A DNA stretch of 16,836 nt from JAAFHB01 sp038240855 (GTDB lineage Bacteria > Bacteroidota > Bacteroidia > Bacteroidales > Prolixibacteraceae), in the NCBI GenBank assembly GCA_038240855.1, contig JBBRGI010000040.1, positions 1-16,836 on the forward strand. Direction: 5' to 3'. Shown here piece after piece: positions 15,719 to 16,836 of this stretch. Below the pieces are notes generated by a model. It saw nothing but the letters and a program-made list of their open reading frames with translations, was not told the origin of the DNA and searched no databases. Position 1 is the first letter of the stretch. Each line of letters opens with the position of its first letter. Made by a program: the position numbers and the translations under genes.

Positions 15719-15726
15719 TAATTTTG
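15719..15726 (+). promoter_or_regulatory. candidate -7 element for the OmpA-like gene
   Basis: TAATTTTG matches TAnnTTTG exactly on the plus strand, about 85 bases before the ATG at 15812. I see no TTTG at the right distance upstream, so the promoter is incomplete by consensus. Confidence 0.3.
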
Positions 15727-15751
15727 TTTTGAATTGGAACTAAAGTTTCAT

Positions 15752-15759
15752 CAAATTTA
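15752..15759 (-). promoter_or_regulatory. candidate distal -7 element for the two-component operon
   Basis: Read on the minus strand this is TAAATTTG, an exact TAnnTTTG match. It would give a leader of about 120 bases ahead of the kinase gene, and that leader would contain the inverted repeat at 15680-15695. No good -33 element is seen. Confidence 0.25.
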
Positions 15760-15811
15760 TAGATAAAAACCATTTAATTAATTTATTCCTTAAACTTTAA
15801 ATCATTCTCCC

Positions 15812-16836
15812 ATGAAAAAACTTATCTTATTATTAGCATTGTTAATTGGATTTTTATGGCTGCCCGGATCCTTGAATGCTCAAATTGACATAAAAGGGAA
15901 AATAAAAAATCAAACCAACAACAGAGCCAATAACAAGGCCGATCAAGGTATTGATAAAGGTTTGGATGTCGTTGAAAACGGTGTAAAAAACGTTTTCAGG
16001 AAGAAAGATGCGAACGCAAAACCGACTGAAGCAGGCGACACTCAGGAATCAGAACAGAAAAATCAAAAAGAAGAGAAGGTTGCTAAAACCGGAAACACAC
16101 AGACTGAGCAACAAAGTCTTCAATCCTACTCGAAATTCGATTTTGTACCAGGCGAAAAGGTGATGTTTTACGATGATTTTAGTCAGGATGCGGTAGGCGA
16201 TTTCCCTGCATTGTGGAATACCAATGGTTCGGCTGAGGTTGTTACCACTAATTTATTTCCGGGAAATTGGATGCGATTTAATGGAGTAGGTGCAGTTTGG
16301 ACCGATGCACTTTTAAAACTTCCTGACAATTACACCATCGAATTCGATGTAATTCCGATTAAAGGTGAAGAAGAAGGAATGGCTGGTTATGATTTCCGTA
16401 TGATTAAAAGCATCAATGCCAAAGCTTACGACCATGGGGCAATTCCGGGTAAAGGTGGATTTTTGTACCATATTGAATACTATGGAGCACCACATTATCA
16501 GGCTTATACCAATGATGACGGTGGACAAGAGTTGGGATTAGACGGAATGAAAGATGAAGAAAACCTTTACCAGAAAATCAATCAAAAATATCATATTTCG
16601 ATTTGGGTACAAAAATCGCGGTTGAGATTATACATGAACGAGACCAAATTATTCGATTTACCAAAAGCATTTCCGGTTACAACAATCAAAATGGACAGAA
16701 TCCGATTTGAAGAAGGAGCGGTAATGGTTTCAAATATCCGCATCGCGGTTGGGAACCCTGATATGCGTAATAAACTAATGACCGAGGGTAAACTGGTCTC
16801 TTATGGGATCTACTTCGATGTTAACAAGGCAAATGT
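15812..16836 (+). CDS. secreted OmpA-family protein with LamG-like domain (cut by window end)
   Basis: The frame is open from ATG 15812 to the window edge, giving 341 codons without a stop. Residues 1-23 are a signal peptide, with likely cleavage after LNA. A charged, Asn/Lys-rich stretch follows (25-65), then a polar low-complexity linker (66-108) rich in Gln, Glu, Lys and Thr. From about 109 a beta-rich domain begins with FVPGEKVMFYDDFSQDAVGD and runs to about 312; it resembles the concanavalin/LamG-like fold found ahead of OmpA domains in Bacteroidota. Residues 327-341 (GKLVSYGIYFDVNKAN) match the first strand of the OmpA C-terminal domain, which binds peptidoglycan. The rest of that domain lies beyond the window. 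The protein is probably exported and may link the outer membrane to the cell wall. It shares its upstream region with the divergent two-component operon. No Shine-Dalgarno site is seen. Confidence 0.8.
   Translation, partial: MKKLILLLALLIGFLWLPGSLNAQIDIKGKIKNQTNNRANNKADQGIDKGLDVVENGVKNVFRKKDANAKPTEAGDTQESEQKNQKEEKVAKTGNTQTEQQSLQSYSKFDFVPGEKVMFYDDFSQDAVGDFPALWNTNGSAEVVTTNLFPGNWMRFNGVGAVWTDALLKLPDNYTIEFDVIPIKGEEEGMAGYDFRMIKSINAKAYDHGAIPGKGGFLYHIEYYGAPHYQAYTNDDGGQELGLDGMKDEENLYQKINQKYHISIWVQKSRLRLYMNETKLFDLPKAFPVTTIKMDRIRFEEGAVMVSNIRIAVGNPDMRNKLMTEGKLVSYGIYFDVNKAN

Noticed and set aside
16313..16528. Minus-strand open frame inside the OmpA-like gene
   Set aside because: The plus-strand frame has a signal peptide, domain signatures and no stop over 341 codons; the minus-strand frame is its shadow.
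1..16836. CRISPR arrays, tRNA or rRNA genes, insertion sequences, phage or defence genes
   Set aside because: I saw no regularly spaced repeats, no RNA-gene structure, and no transposase, integrase or nuclease motifs in any long frame.

Overview
The window is about 16.8 kb of AT-rich DNA from a member of the Bacteroidota, most likely an environmental Bacteroidales/Marinilabiliales-type organism. I infer this from several signs: a TamB gene next to a lipoprotein version of its Omp85 partner (TamL), which is the Bacteroidota arrangement; a periplasmic-TPR histidine kinase paired with a LuxR-type regulator; an OmpA-like protein with a long N-terminal extension; weak or absent Shine-Dalgarno sequences; and several matches to the Bacteroidota -7 promoter element TAnnTTTG. 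I cannot name the species.

Layout: (1) 1-492: the possible tail of an upstream gene, then a DUF202/YidH small membrane protein. (2) 493-1139: about 650 bases without a convincing gene, holding one possible 41-codon minus-strand ORF. (3) 1140-2264: an AI-2E/PerM-family transporter. (4) 2390-9744: a possible decayed small hydrophobic ORF, then tamB (1653 aa) and tamL (766 aa) separated by one base; these form a two-gene envelope-biogenesis operon. (5) 9745-12990: a short relic of a second DUF202 gene, a short HPF/RaiA-type ribosome-associated protein and a P-type calcium-transporting ATPase. (6) 13059-15627, minus strand: a two-component system, with the kinase first and the regulator 10 bases behind it. 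(7) 15628-15811: a divergent control region with three exact -7 elements and a small inverted repeat. (8) 15812 to the window end: a secreted OmpA-family protein cut by the edge.

How the parts fit: tamB and tamL make the inner-membrane-to-outer-membrane bridge that helps place proteins or lipids in the outer membrane. HPF, the Ca2+ ATPase, DUF202 and the AI-2E-type exporter are all often found in stress or homeostasis settings, but nothing in the sequence shows that they act together. The two-component system and the divergent ompA-like gene share one intergenic region, so the OmpA-like protein is a natural candidate target; this is inference.

I did not find a clearly new defence, mobile or biosynthetic system. 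The most distinctive sequence-level observations are the DUF202 gene relic fused in frame ahead of the HPF gene, the Glu-to-Gln change at a calcium-ligand position in TM8 of the ATPase, the possible small membrane ORF overlapping the tamB start, and the compact divergent control region before the ompA-like gene.
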